In this document: positions 17,520 to 26,137 of the stretch, in pieces
Layout of the letters: the number at the start of each line of letters is the position of its first letter
How positions within the stretch are numbered: position 1 is the stretch's first letter
DNA from: JAGQRJ01 sp041402045
Lineage (GTDB): Bacteria > Planctomycetota > J058
NCBI GenBank assembly: GCA_041402045.1
Contig: JAWKSZ010000010.1
Coordinates: 86,280-150,279, forward strand
Length of the DNA stretch: 64,000 nt
Reading direction: 5' to 3'
Made by a program: the position numbers and the translations under genes
The notes under the pieces: model-generated
What the model saw: the letters and a program-made list of their open reading frames with translations, nothing else
The model's database searches: none
Told to the model about the DNA's origin: nothing

Positions 17520-18181
17520 CGGGCCCCCTCCCCCAGCCCCAGGAGCTCGCCGCAGCGCTCCAGGAAGCCTTGCTCCACCAGCCGCGCCTGAAGGTCCTTG
17601 AGCGCGTTGAACTTGAGTCCAGACACCGACGACCCGCTGCGGCCGGTCTCCTCGCAGATCTGCCGCACCGACTGACCGAGGAGCGTGCGCTCGATCACGT
17701 CGCGCCGGTTCGTGTTCAACGCGGCGACCGCCGCCGCGAGCATCTTCAAGCACTCGCGGTGGTCGAGGTCCTCCGGCGCGCTGCGCGCGAAGTCCGCCAC
17801 GTCGAAGCGCAGGCCGCCCTCCTCGGGGTCGTGCAGCGAGAGCCAGCGCGCGTCCCGCGCCTTGTCCTTGAGGTTCATGATCACGAAGAACCCCGTGCGC
17901 AGGAGGAACCCCTCGAGGCCCGTGGGGTCCCGGAACTCGAACTTGCCCGCGCGCAGCGCGAGGAAGAACTGCGCGAACACGCGGTTGACCGCGTCGTCCA
18001 GGTCGGTGAGCCAGAACCAGTTGCGCCGGGCCCGCGCCTCGCGCAGGCGCCGGGTGAGGAACGGTCGGAGCTGCTCATGGATCGCCTCTTCCGCGCGGGG
18101 GTCTCCGCCCTGGGCCCTGGCCACCAGGTCACCCAAGCCCGCTCCTCCGGAAGAACGCGACCCCGGGCCTTCGTCTTTCAA
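17516..18181 (-). CDS. ECF-type RNA polymerase sigma factor
   Basis: 221 aa as drawn, from a TTG codon at 18181. A later start near residue 16 is possible, because the first residues are low complexity. Region 2 reads WFWLTDLDDAVNRVFAQFFL and region 4 has the helix-turn-helix TLLGQSVRQICEETGRSGSSV. Length and domain order fit an ECF sigma of the type common in Planctomycetota. It is co-transcribed with the downstream anti-sigma-like gene. Targets cannot be deduced here. Confidence 0.8.
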   Translation of the reverse strand: MKDEGPGSRSSGGAGLGDLVARAQGGDPRAEEAIHEQLRPFLTRRLREARARRNWFWLTDLDDAVNRVFAQFFLALRAGKFEFRDPTGLEGFLLRTGFFVIMNLKDKARDARWLSLHDPEEGGLRFDVADFARSAPEDLDHRECLKMLAAAVAALNTNRRDVIERTLLGQSVRQICEETGRSGSSVSGLKFNALKDLQARLVEQGFLERCGELLGLGEGAR

Positions 18182-18294
18182 GCGCGCCTCCGCGGGGGTC
18201 GAGGTCCCTCTTCTACCACGGAGCGCGGCGAGCCCTGCTCGGCACCACAGGCCGCTCGCGTCGGCTACTCTGGAGGCCGGAGGTCGGGGCCCGG

Positions 18295-20200
18295 GTGAAT
18301 CCGCAACAATCCCTCGCGTCCTTGCGCCAGATCGCGGGCAAGGTCGACGCGTTGATCGAGACCTTGAACCGGGGCGCGAGCGGGAGCGGGAGCGGGAGCG
18401 GACCCGTGCCCGTCCCCGAGCGTCCGCCCAGCGTCGACTCCAGCGCGGTCCTGGACGCCCTGCACCCGGTGCTCCTCGCGGGGACCCCGGCCGAGGTGTT
18501 CGAGGCCGCGGTGGAGGCCGTGTCCTCCAGCCTGGGCTGCGAGCGCGCGATCTTGATGCTGCTCGAGGAGGGCAACAAGCTGCGCTTCAAGGCCGGGCGC
18601 GGGATCGACCAGCAGGCCCTCGGCGGCGCCGGCTTCGGGCGCTCGCGCGAGCTGATCAAGCGCGTGCTCCAGGAGGGCAGCCCGACCACCCTCGGCGGCG
18701 ACGAGCTGGCGGGGACCGGGCGCAGCGGCGCGGCCTGCGCCCCGATCCTGCTGTCCCGTGGCGGACGCCGCGCGATCGGCGGCGCGCTCTACGTCGACTC
18801 CTCGCAGGCCTCCCTCGGCCCGGCCGAGCTCAAGACCCTCAGCGTGCTCGTCGACGCCGCCGCGGCGCGCCTGCAGAGCCTGGACGGGGAGGCCAGCAAC
18901 GACCTGTTCCAGGGCGCGACCCAGAAGGTCGCGCGCCTGCGCAGCAACATCACGCGGCTCTACGACGTGGGCCGCTCGATCAACTCCACCCTGATCCTCG
19001 ACGACCTGCTCGTGCTGATCGTGGACCACGTGCTCCAGGTGTCGCGGGCTCAGCGCGGCTGCGTGCTCCTGTTCGAAGGTCGCGGCGACGAGCGGCGCCT
19101 GGTCTACAAGGTCGGGCGCAACGCGCGGGGGGAGAGCCTGACCGAGGCCGAGTTCAACTACTCGCAGACGGTGACTCAGCAGACGGTGGAGCAGGGACGC
19201 TCCACCGTCATGACCGACACCGTGGGCGAGCAGGACCTCTCGCTGTCCATGGTCCAAATGGAGCTCAAGTCGATCATGTGCGTGCCGCTCAAGGAGAAGG
19301 ACCGCGTGCTCGGGCTGGTCTACGTCGACTCCCAGCAGTCGAACCATGAGTTCGAGCCCTCGGACCTGAACATCGTCGAGAGCCTCTGCGGCCAGGCCTC
19401 GGTCTCCGTGGTCAACGCCCGGCTCTACGCCCGAGCCAAGGAGCGCGAGCGGATCCGCCACGAGCTGAACATTGCCGCCCGCCTGCAGAAGGACCTCCTC
19501 CCGCGCAAGATCCCACATGTCAAGGGCTTGGACATGTTCGGGACCCTCACGCCGGCCCTCGAGATCGGCGGGGACTACTACGACTTCATCCCCCACGAGG
19601 GGACCCACGACTCGCTGACGATCGCGATCGGCGACGTCAGCGGCAAAGGCGTCGGCGCGGGCCTGGTCATGGCCATGGCCCGCTCGGGCCTGCGCTCGCT
19701 CGTGGAGCACAAGGGGATCCCCACGAGCGCCCTGCCCATCGTCAAGTCGCTGAACGTCATGCTCTGTCGGGGCACACTCGCCGAACATGTTCATGACCTT
19801 CAACATCCTGATCTGGGACGGGAACACGAACGTCTTGCGCTACGCCCCCGCGGGGCACGAGCACCTGCTGATCTACCGCGTGCAGACCGGCGAGGTCGAG
19901 GTGCGCAAGGCAGGCGGCGTGGCGGGGGGCGTGCTCGAGGCGGCCAACGACCGCCTGAGCGAGCACGAGCTGCACCTGGCGCCAGGGGACCAGGTCCTGC
20001 TCTACACCGACGGCGTGACCGAATGCATGGACGTCGACCAACAGTGCTACGGCCTCGAGGCGACGGTGGACCTGGTGCGCCTCCACGGCAACTCCAGCCC
20101 CCAGGAGCTCTGCGAACGGATCGAGGAGGCGCTGCACCGCCACCGCGGCGCGGCGCGCATGCACGACGACATAACCCTCGTCGCCCTCAAGGCCCGCTAG
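18295..20200 (+). CDS. GAF-GAF-PP2C (SpoIIE/RsbU-type) phosphatase, one frameshift
   Basis: The gene starts at GTG 18295. Two GAF domains (~45-200 and ~230-390, for example RGCVLLFEGRGDERRLVYKV) precede a short coiled coil (ARLQKDLLPRK) and a PP2C-type serine phosphatase domain (EIGGDYYDF, IGDVSGKGVGAGLVMAM). Near 19770-19787 the frame shifts by one base: the first frame ends in junk, while the conserved continuation (MFMTFNILIWDG, YAPAGHEHLLIY, LLYTDGVTE, MHDDITLVALK) runs in the next frame to 20200. One extra base in the GGGGCACACTCG stretch explains it. It may be a true pseudogene, but the conserved rest argues for a sequencing indel. It would act in stress partner switching. Confidence 0.8.
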
Positions 20201-20258
20201 GACCCTCGGGGAATCCTGCCGGTCCGCGCCCATCCGGGGTCATGTTCCCCGAGGGTCC
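20200..20258 (+). terminator. 14-bp inverted repeat after the phosphatase gene
   Basis: Bases 20200-20213 and 20245-20258 are perfect 14-bp reverse complements (GGACCCTCGGGGAA / TTCCCCGAGGGTCC) separated by 31 nt, starting on the stop codon. No T-run follows, so function as a terminator is unproven. Confidence 0.45.
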
Positions 20259-20295
20259 GGGCTCGCCGGATCAAGCACTCCGTGCGCGGCCCGCG

Positions 20296-20301
20296 TATAC
20301 T
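20296..20301 (+). promoter_or_regulatory. candidate -10 box TATACT ahead of the PQQ/toroid gene set
   Basis: TATACT matches 5 of 6 bases of the sigma-70 -10 consensus and stands out in a very GC-rich gap. It lies ~98 nt before the ATG at 20394. No good -35 is seen at 17 bp, so the assignment is weak. Confidence 0.3.
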
Positions 20302-20393
20302 TAGGGGCGAGCCGCCGGGCTTTGTGAGACATGCACTTACGATCCCCTCTAGACCCACTTCGGCCGGGTCGGCGTCTCAGTGGAAGGAGGAGC

Positions 20394-22523
20394 ATGAAGT
20401 TGCGCGTCCTGGCCCTCGGGATCCTGGCTGCCTGGCCCGCCCTCGCCCAAGGTGAGGCGACCCCGACCAACCAACTGCACTACCCGGTCAACCCGACGCT
20501 GGCGGGCATGCTGGACGGCGCCGAGCGCGCGCGGAACGCGGGCAACTGGAAGCAGGCGGTCACGCTCTACCGCAACGTGATCGACGAGGACCACGCGCAG
20601 CGCACGGCGGGCTATCAGCTCGCGTTCGTGGACTCCAAGCGCACCCCCGGGGCCCGCTCGGCGCGCCGCCGCTTCAAGGGGATCACTCAGCTCGCGATCG
20701 AGGGCCTGCGCTCGCTCCCTGCCGAGGGCAAGCGGGCGTTTCGCTCGGCCTACGACTACCGCGCCCAGGCGGAGTTCGAGCGCGCCCTGCGCGACGAGCG
20801 CCCGCACCAGGCCCTGAGCTTGTGCTACGAGCTCTACCCGATCGCCACCGTCTCGCCGCGAATCCTCGAGACCCTGGCCGAGCGCGCCCTGGAAGAGGGC
20901 CGCATGGACCGCGCGCGGCGCCTCCTGCAGCGGCTGCTCGCCCACCACCGCGACGAGCTCGAGGAGCCGCTCTGGATCCAGGAGAAGCTCCTGCTCTGCG
21001 CGCTGGGCATGGGCGACGCCGAGGGCGTGCGCGAGCTCGCCGACGAGCTCGGCGCTGCGCAGCACCTCGAGCAGGCCGAGGGCGCCCAGGTGCTCCTCGG
21101 GGGCAACCTGACCTCGGTCGCCGAGCTCGTAGCCCGCGCGCTCGAGGTCCAGGCGATCAAGAACGGCCAGCGCCACGGCGAGCGGCCGTCGCTGCCCCTG
21201 CCTCGAGGCGACGCCGCGCAGCGCGCGGCCTACGATCAGCCCGTGTCCCTGGGCGCGGCCCGCTTCCGCCCGCTGCGCTTCTCGCGCCCGCAGGTGCAGA
21301 ACGGCGCCTCGCACAGCGACATGAAGATCTACATGCCCAGCCGCCCCACGAACCCGGCGCGCAACCTGGGCGTGGTGAACGACGGGAACCTGTTCCTGGC
21401 GCTCTCGGATCGGATCGTGGCCTACGACCTCAAGACCGGCGAGTCGGCTCCGCCGATTCGCTCGGTGACCCAGGCCTACAACGACCCCAACCCCAAGGTC
21501 CTGTTCTCGGCGGCCCTGCACCAGGACGTGGTCATGGCCTCCTTCGTGCACGACGTGCTCAAGGACCAGAGCTTCCGCGGAATCCCGATCAAGGTTCAGA
21601 TCCCGATCCGCAAGCTGGTCGCCTTCGACACCGCGCGCTGGCGCTGGCTGTGGACCCACGACACCCTGCTGCGCGAGACCGACCAGGCCAACTGGAGCTT
21701 CCCCTGCGCGCCGATCGTGCACGAGGGGGTGATGTACACCTCGGCGTTCTCCATCGAGGGCTGGATCAACTGCTACGTGGCGGCCTACGAGGTCGAGAGC
21801 GGCGCGCCCTTGTGGGCGACCTGGGTGGCCAGCGGGCAGGTCGAGCAGACCATGTTCGGCGAGCAGGCCACCGAGCCTCTGTGCGTGCCGGTGGCCGCCG
21901 CCAACGGGGTGATCTACTGGTCGACCTCCTTCGGCTGCGTGTGCGCGGTCGACGCCGACACCGGCCGCCCGCTGTGGGTGGCGGAGTACGACCAGATCGA
22001 GGTCCGGGCCCCGCAGGGCTACTACGCCAGCCCGCGCCTGATCACCTGGGAGAACAACCCGCCGGTGATCGAGGGCAACGTGGCGGTGGTCGCGCCCATG
22101 GACTCCAACAACTTCTACGGCTTCGACATCGAGACCGGGGAGTCCTGGCGCCAGCCCCAGCGCTCCTCGGCGACCAACGCGGACATGAAGTACGTCCAGG
22201 GCGCGAGCGACGGCAAGGTCGTCGTGGCCGGGGGCAACCTCGTGAAGTGCATCGACGTCGAGTCCGGCAAGATGCTCTGGAACGGGCGCCTGGTCGGCAA
22301 GGTCGTCACCGGCCGCGGCGTGATCGCGCAGGGCGCGGTGTTCGTGCCCTGCGAGGACCAGATCAAGGTCTTCGACCTCGACAGCGGCAAGCCGCTGGCC
22401 ACCGTGGACGCCGAGGTCACCGGCAACCTGGCGGTGTGCGGCGAGCACGTGATCGCGCTGCGCGCCGACGGCCACCTCGCGATCTACCAGAACCGGGGGT
22501 TCCATGAGTACCGCCCGCGCTGA
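20394..22523 (+). CDS. exported PQQ-type beta-propeller repeat protein
   Basis: 709 aa from ATG 20394 with a GGAGGAG Shine-Dalgarno. A signal peptide (MKLRVLALGILAAWPALAQG) is followed by ~200 helical, TPR-like residues. The C-terminal ~420 residues carry PQQ-like blade repeats: LFLALSDRIVAYDLKTGESA, VIYWSTSFGCVCAVDADTGR, NFYGFDIETGESW, LVKCIDVESGKMLWNGRLVG, DQIKVFDLDSGKPLATVDAE. Such propellers are usually periplasmic scaffolds, as in BamB, or enzymes that bind PQQ. Catalytic residues of quinoprotein dehydrogenases are not evident. First gene of the plus-strand set. Confidence 0.85.
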   Translation: MKLRVLALGILAAWPALAQGEATPTNQLHYPVNPTLAGMLDGAERARNAGNWKQAVTLYRNVIDEDHAQRTAGYQLAFVDSKRTPGARSARRRFKGITQLAIEGLRSLPAEGKRAFRSAYDYRAQAEFERALRDERPHQALSLCYELYPIATVSPRILETLAERALEEGRMDRARRLLQRLLAHHRDELEEPLWIQEKLLLCALGMGDAEGVRELADELGAAQHLEQAEGAQVLLGGNLTSVAELVARALEVQAIKNGQRHGERPSLPLPRGDAAQRAAYDQPVSLGAARFRPLRFSRPQVQNGASHSDMKIYMPSRPTNPARNLGVVNDGNLFLALSDRIVAYDLKTGESAPPIRSVTQAYNDPNPKVLFSAALHQDVVMASFVHDVLKDQSFRGIPIKVQIPIRKLVAFDTARWRWLWTHDTLLRETDQANWSFPCAPIVHEGVMYTSAFSIEGWINCYVAAYEVESGAPLWATWVASGQVEQTMFGEQATEPLCVPVAAANGVIYWSTSFGCVCAVDADTGRPLWVAEYDQIEVRAPQGYYASPRLITWENNPPVIEGNVAVVAPMDSNNFYGFDIETGESWRQPQRSSATNADMKYVQGASDGKVVVAGGNLVKCIDVESGKMLWNGRLVGKVVTGRGVIAQGAVFVPCEDQIKVFDLDSGKPLATVDAEVTGNLAVCGEHVIALRADGHLAIYQNRGFHEYRPR

Positions 22524-22557
22524 ACCCCACCCGACCCCGACCTGGAGGCGACCCCTC

Positions 22558-23646
22558 ATGCACTCGACCCGACTGCTGCTCGTGGTCTGCGCGCTCGCGG
22601 CGCCTGGCTTGACCCAGGAGCGCGAGGTCCGGCGCAAGGCCATCGAGCTCGACGCGCGCACCCAGCAGCGGATCAAGCTCGCCCTGGACTTCCTCTCGCG
22701 GCGGCAGGAAGCCAACGGCGCCTACGTCGACGGGATCGGGCGCAAGGTGAACCACACCTACATGCACGAGCCCGGGCAGCACGTGGGGGTCACCGCCCTG
22801 GCGGGCATGGCCTTCCTCTCCTACGGGAGCACCCCCGACCGCGGGCCCTACGGCAAGAACGTGAGCCGCTGCGTCGACTTCGTGCGCAGCTGCGTGAACC
22901 CCCAGGGGTTCATCACGAACCAGGGCTCGCGGATGTACAGCCACGCCTTCGCCACGCTGTTCCTGGCGGAGGTCTACGGCATGGCCCCCGACGAGAGCGT
23001 GCGCGAGTCGCTGCGCCGCGCGGCCCAGCAGATCGTGAACTCGCAGAACGAGCAGGGCGGCTGGCGCTATCTCCCAGGCGCCAAGGACTCGGACATCTCG
23101 ATCACGGTGTGCCAGGTCCAGGCCCTGCGCGCGGCGAACAACGTGGGGATCCACGTGCCCAAGGGCGCGATCGACCACGCGATCGAGTACGTCAAGCGCA
23201 GCTACATCGCCAAGGCGACCAGCTTCCGCCAGCAGCCCGGCGGGTTCTGGTACCAGGTCTACGAGAACTACCCCCTGCGCCCGTCGCGCACGAGCTTCGC
23301 GCTCACCGCCGCCGGCGTCACCGCGCTCTACGGCGCTGGCGAGTACCAGGGGCCGGAGATCGCGGGCGGCCTGCGCTACCTGTTCGACCCCAACAACCGC
23401 CCCCAGCGCGCGGGCATGCACAACAGCTTCGACTACTTCTACGGCCACTACTACGCCATGCAGGCGTTCTTCCAGGCGGGCGAGCCCTACTGGTCGCAGT
23501 GGTATCCCTCCGTGCGCGACGAGATCCTCGCCGGCCAGAACGCCGACGGCAGCTGGAAGGACCAGGTCGGGTCGAACTACGCCACGGCCATGTCCTGCGT
23601 GATCCTGCAGATCCCCTCGCGCTACCTCCCGATCTTCGAGCGATAG
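22558..23646 (+). CDS. exported alpha/alpha-toroid (squalene cyclase/prenyltransferase-like) protein
   Basis: 362 aa from ATG 22558, chosen because it starts directly on a signal peptide (MHSTRLLLVVCALAAPGLTQ) and has GGAGG upstream. An ATG at 22504 inside the preceding gene would add 18 residues. Repeats of the terpenoid cyclase/toroid type are visible: ALDFLSRRQEANGAYVDG, QIVNSQNEQGGWRYLPGA, EILAGQNADGSWKDQVGSN. The DXDD acid motif of true squalene-hopene cyclases is not seen. It is likely a binding or structural protein of the group often found near MoxR/DUF58 genes in Planctomycetota (established association, recalled). Confidence 0.8.
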   Translation: MHSTRLLLVVCALAAPGLTQEREVRRKAIELDARTQQRIKLALDFLSRRQEANGAYVDGIGRKVNHTYMHEPGQHVGVTALAGMAFLSYGSTPDRGPYGKNVSRCVDFVRSCVNPQGFITNQGSRMYSHAFATLFLAEVYGMAPDESVRESLRRAAQQIVNSQNEQGGWRYLPGAKDSDISITVCQVQALRAANNVGIHVPKGAIDHAIEYVKRSYIAKATSFRQQPGGFWYQVYENYPLRPSRTSFALTAAGVTALYGAGEYQGPEIAGGLRYLFDPNNRPQRAGMHNSFDYFYGHYYAMQAFFQAGEPYWSQWYPSVRDEILAGQNADGSWKDQVGSNYATAMSCVILQIPSRYLPIFER

Positions 23647-23650
23647 AGCC

Positions 23651-26137
23651 GTGACCCAAGCCACCCTCGTCCCGCCCCCGATCCGTAGCAAGCTCTCCAG
23701 CGCGCGCAACCGCCTGCGCCTCGTCGACTACGCGCTGTGCGGCGCCCGCGTCGTGCTCGCCGTGGCCACCGCCGCGGTGACGGTGCTGATGCTCGACTAC
23801 CTGCTCGAGCCCCCGCTGGTCGTGATCCGCTCCTTCGCGCTGTTCATGACCATGGTCGCCGCCGCGGTGTCGACGGTGTTCGTGAGCCGCGTCGTGCGCC
23901 GCAGCCTGACCGACGACGACGTGGCGCTGCTCGTGGAGCGCGAGTTCCCCGAGCTCAAGGACGGCCTGGTCAGCGCGGTGCAGCTCGCCCGCGAGGCCGA
24001 CCGCGACGACGCCTTCACCAGCCCCAGCCTGATCCGCTCGACGATCGAGCGCACCGCGAGCCAGATCCAGCCCCTGGACTTCGGGCGCGTCGTGCGCACC
24101 GGCCCCCTGGTCCCGCTGTGGCTCCTCATCGGCTCCCTGGCGGGGCTGTTCGCCCTGGGCCTCAGCCAGAAGGGGCCTCGCGCCTACGCCTGGCTGTGCG
24201 TGCAGCGCGTGGTGCTCGGGCGCGACCTGGCCTACCCCAAGCTGATCGCGATCGAGGTCGGCACCAACGTGATCGCGGGGGTGCGCTGGTCGGCGGCCGC
24301 CGACGGCCGCGGGATCGTCGAGGAGTCGGACCTCGAGGAGCTGCAGCCCGGGGACGTCGTCGTGGCCCTCAACGGCACCGGCGTCGACACCTACGACACC
24401 TTCACCGCCAACCTGGCCGCCCTCGACCCCGGCAGCCCGGCCCAGCTCGAGGTCCTGCGCGGCAGCGAGCGGCTGAGCGTGACCCGTCCAGTCGAGGTCC
24501 AGATCCCCGAAGCCGTGGCCAAGGGCGACAACCTGCGGATCGACATTCGGATCCGCGGGCGGGAGACCGAGCGCCTGGTGCTGAAGACCCTGTTCGCCGA
24601 CGAGACCGAGGAGCACCGCGAGCTCAGCGCGCTCGCCCCCAACCGCTTCCGCAAGAGCTACGAGAACGTCACCCAGCCCTTCCAGTTCTACGTGCGCTCC
24701 GACGAGTTCGACGTGCAGACGCCGGTCTACACCGTGAACGTGGTCCAGCGCCCGCGCATCGAGCTCTACGACTTCGCGCTGAGCTACCCGGCCTACACCG
24801 GCAAGCGCGACGAGACCCTGGCCCAGCCGAACCTGCGGGTCCCGGTGGGCACCTCGCTGCGCTACCTGGTCGTGGCCAACAAGGCCCTGGACCAGGCGCG
24901 GCTGGTGTTCGAGTACGAAGAGCTGGTCGAAGACCCCGAGAGCAAGCGCACCCGGCGCCAAGTGACCCGGGAGACCGGCCCCCCTCCGGTGCGGCTCGAC
25001 GCCCTCAGCGCCGAAGAGCGCGAGGGCGCCTACGCCCCGATCGTGGCGGCCGCGGCGGAGCGCGGCGTCGACGGCGACGACTACGCCGGGCGGGTGTGGG
25101 TCGGCGACTTCCGCGTGAACCGCAGCACCAAGTTCCGCTTCACCCTGCGCTCGGAGGAGGGCTACCGCTCGGGCGCCAAGCCCGTGGTGTTCTCGGTGCA
25201 GGCGGTGCTCGACCGCGCCCCGATCGTGTCGATCCCGGTCCCCGGGCGGCGCAAGCAGGTCACGCCGACCGCCAAGGTCCCGCTCAAGATCACGGCTCGT
25301 GACGACTACGGGATCGCGGCCCTCGAGCTGCGCCTGCAGCCGGAGATCCCCGACAAGTCGGCCCCCGCCGAGCAGCGGGTCGAGCTCACCGGGTTCGAGG
25401 TCGGGGCCGAGGACGTCGAGCAGGACTACGAGCTCAACCTCGCGGACCTGCGCCTGCGCCCGGGAGAGTCGCTGAAGTACAAGGCCGTGGCCTTCGACGA
25501 CAACGTGATCCCCGAGGAGCGCGCCAGCGAGTCGCGGGTCTACGAGCTCGTGGTCGTGAAGCGCGAGGACCTCGAGCGGATCCTGCAGGACCGCCTGACC
25601 GGGCTCAAGGAGCGCCTGGAGTCGGCAGAGCGCGACCAGCAGGCGGCCAAGGAGCTCGCCGAGTCCTTCGTCTCCGACATGGGGCCCAAGAACGTGTTCG
25701 GCGACGAGGACAAGCGCCGCCTGCAGGAGCTGAACTACGCGCAGAAGCGCGTGACCCAGAGCCTGGGCGAGGTCCAGAAGCAGCTCGAGGAGATCGCGCA
25801 GGAGCGCGAGCTGAACCGGCTGGAGGACGAAGACGCCAAGCAGCTCAACCGCGACCTGCAGAAGGGGATCGAGGACGCGACCAAGGAGTCGCGCCTGATC
25901 GCCCAGCAGGCGGCCGAGGCCCGCGAGTCGCAGCCCCCGATCGACGATCGCCTGCGCAACGAGATGGCCCGGGTCCCGGACCGCCAGCAGGCGATCCAGG
26001 ACGCGCTCAAGAACCTCTCGACCCGCATCGACAAGTGGGGCGACTTCACCGAGGTCATCCAGAGCTGGCGTGACCTGCGCGTGCAGCAAGACAAGATCAT
26101 CGAGGGCACCCGCGAGGCTGCCAAGGAGGACCGCTAA
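23651..26137 (+). CDS. DUF4175-like membrane protein with internal PDZ-like domain
   Basis: 828 aa, GTG at 23651, 4 bp after the toroid gene. Three hydrophobic segments near the N-terminus (GARVVLAVATAAVTVLMLDY, SFALFMTMVAAAVSTVFVS, PLVPLWLLIGSLAGLFALGL) anchor it in the inner membrane. Residues ~213-285 look like a PDZ domain (LEELQPGDVVVALNGTGVDT, SPAQLEVLRGSERLSVTR). Ig-like beta domains follow. The last ~200 residues are coiled coil (LQELNYAQKRVTQSLGEVQK). Overall shape resembles DUF4175 proteins. The stop overlaps the next ATG (TAATG). Function unknown, perhaps a periplasmic scaffold. Confidence 0.72.
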   Translation: MTQATLVPPPIRSKLSSARNRLRLVDYALCGARVVLAVATAAVTVLMLDYLLEPPLVVIRSFALFMTMVAAAVSTVFVSRVVRRSLTDDDVALLVEREFPELKDGLVSAVQLAREADRDDAFTSPSLIRSTIERTASQIQPLDFGRVVRTGPLVPLWLLIGSLAGLFALGLSQKGPRAYAWLCVQRVVLGRDLAYPKLIAIEVGTNVIAGVRWSAAADGRGIVEESDLEELQPGDVVVALNGTGVDTYDTFTANLAALDPGSPAQLEVLRGSERLSVTRPVEVQIPEAVAKGDNLRIDIRIRGRETERLVLKTLFADETEEHRELSALAPNRFRKSYENVTQPFQFYVRSDEFDVQTPVYTVNVVQRPRIELYDFALSYPAYTGKRDETLAQPNLRVPVGTSLRYLVVANKALDQARLVFEYEELVEDPESKRTRRQVTRETGPPPVRLDALSAEEREGAYAPIVAAAAERGVDGDDYAGRVWVGDFRVNRSTKFRFTLRSEEGYRSGAKPVVFSVQAVLDRAPIVSIPVPGRRKQVTPTAKVPLKITARDDYGIAALELRLQPEIPDKSAPAEQRVELTGFEVGAEDVEQDYELNLADLRLRPGESLKYKAVAFDDNVIPEERASESRVYELVVVKREDLERILQDRLTGLKERLESAERDQQAAKELAESFVSDMGPKNVFGDEDKRRLQELNYAQKRVTQSLGEVQKQLEEIAQERELNRLEDEDAKQLNRDLQKGIEDATKESRLIAQQAAEARESQPPIDDRLRNEMARVPDRQQAIQDALKNLSTRIDKWGDFTEVIQSWRDLRVQQDKIIEGTREAAKEDR

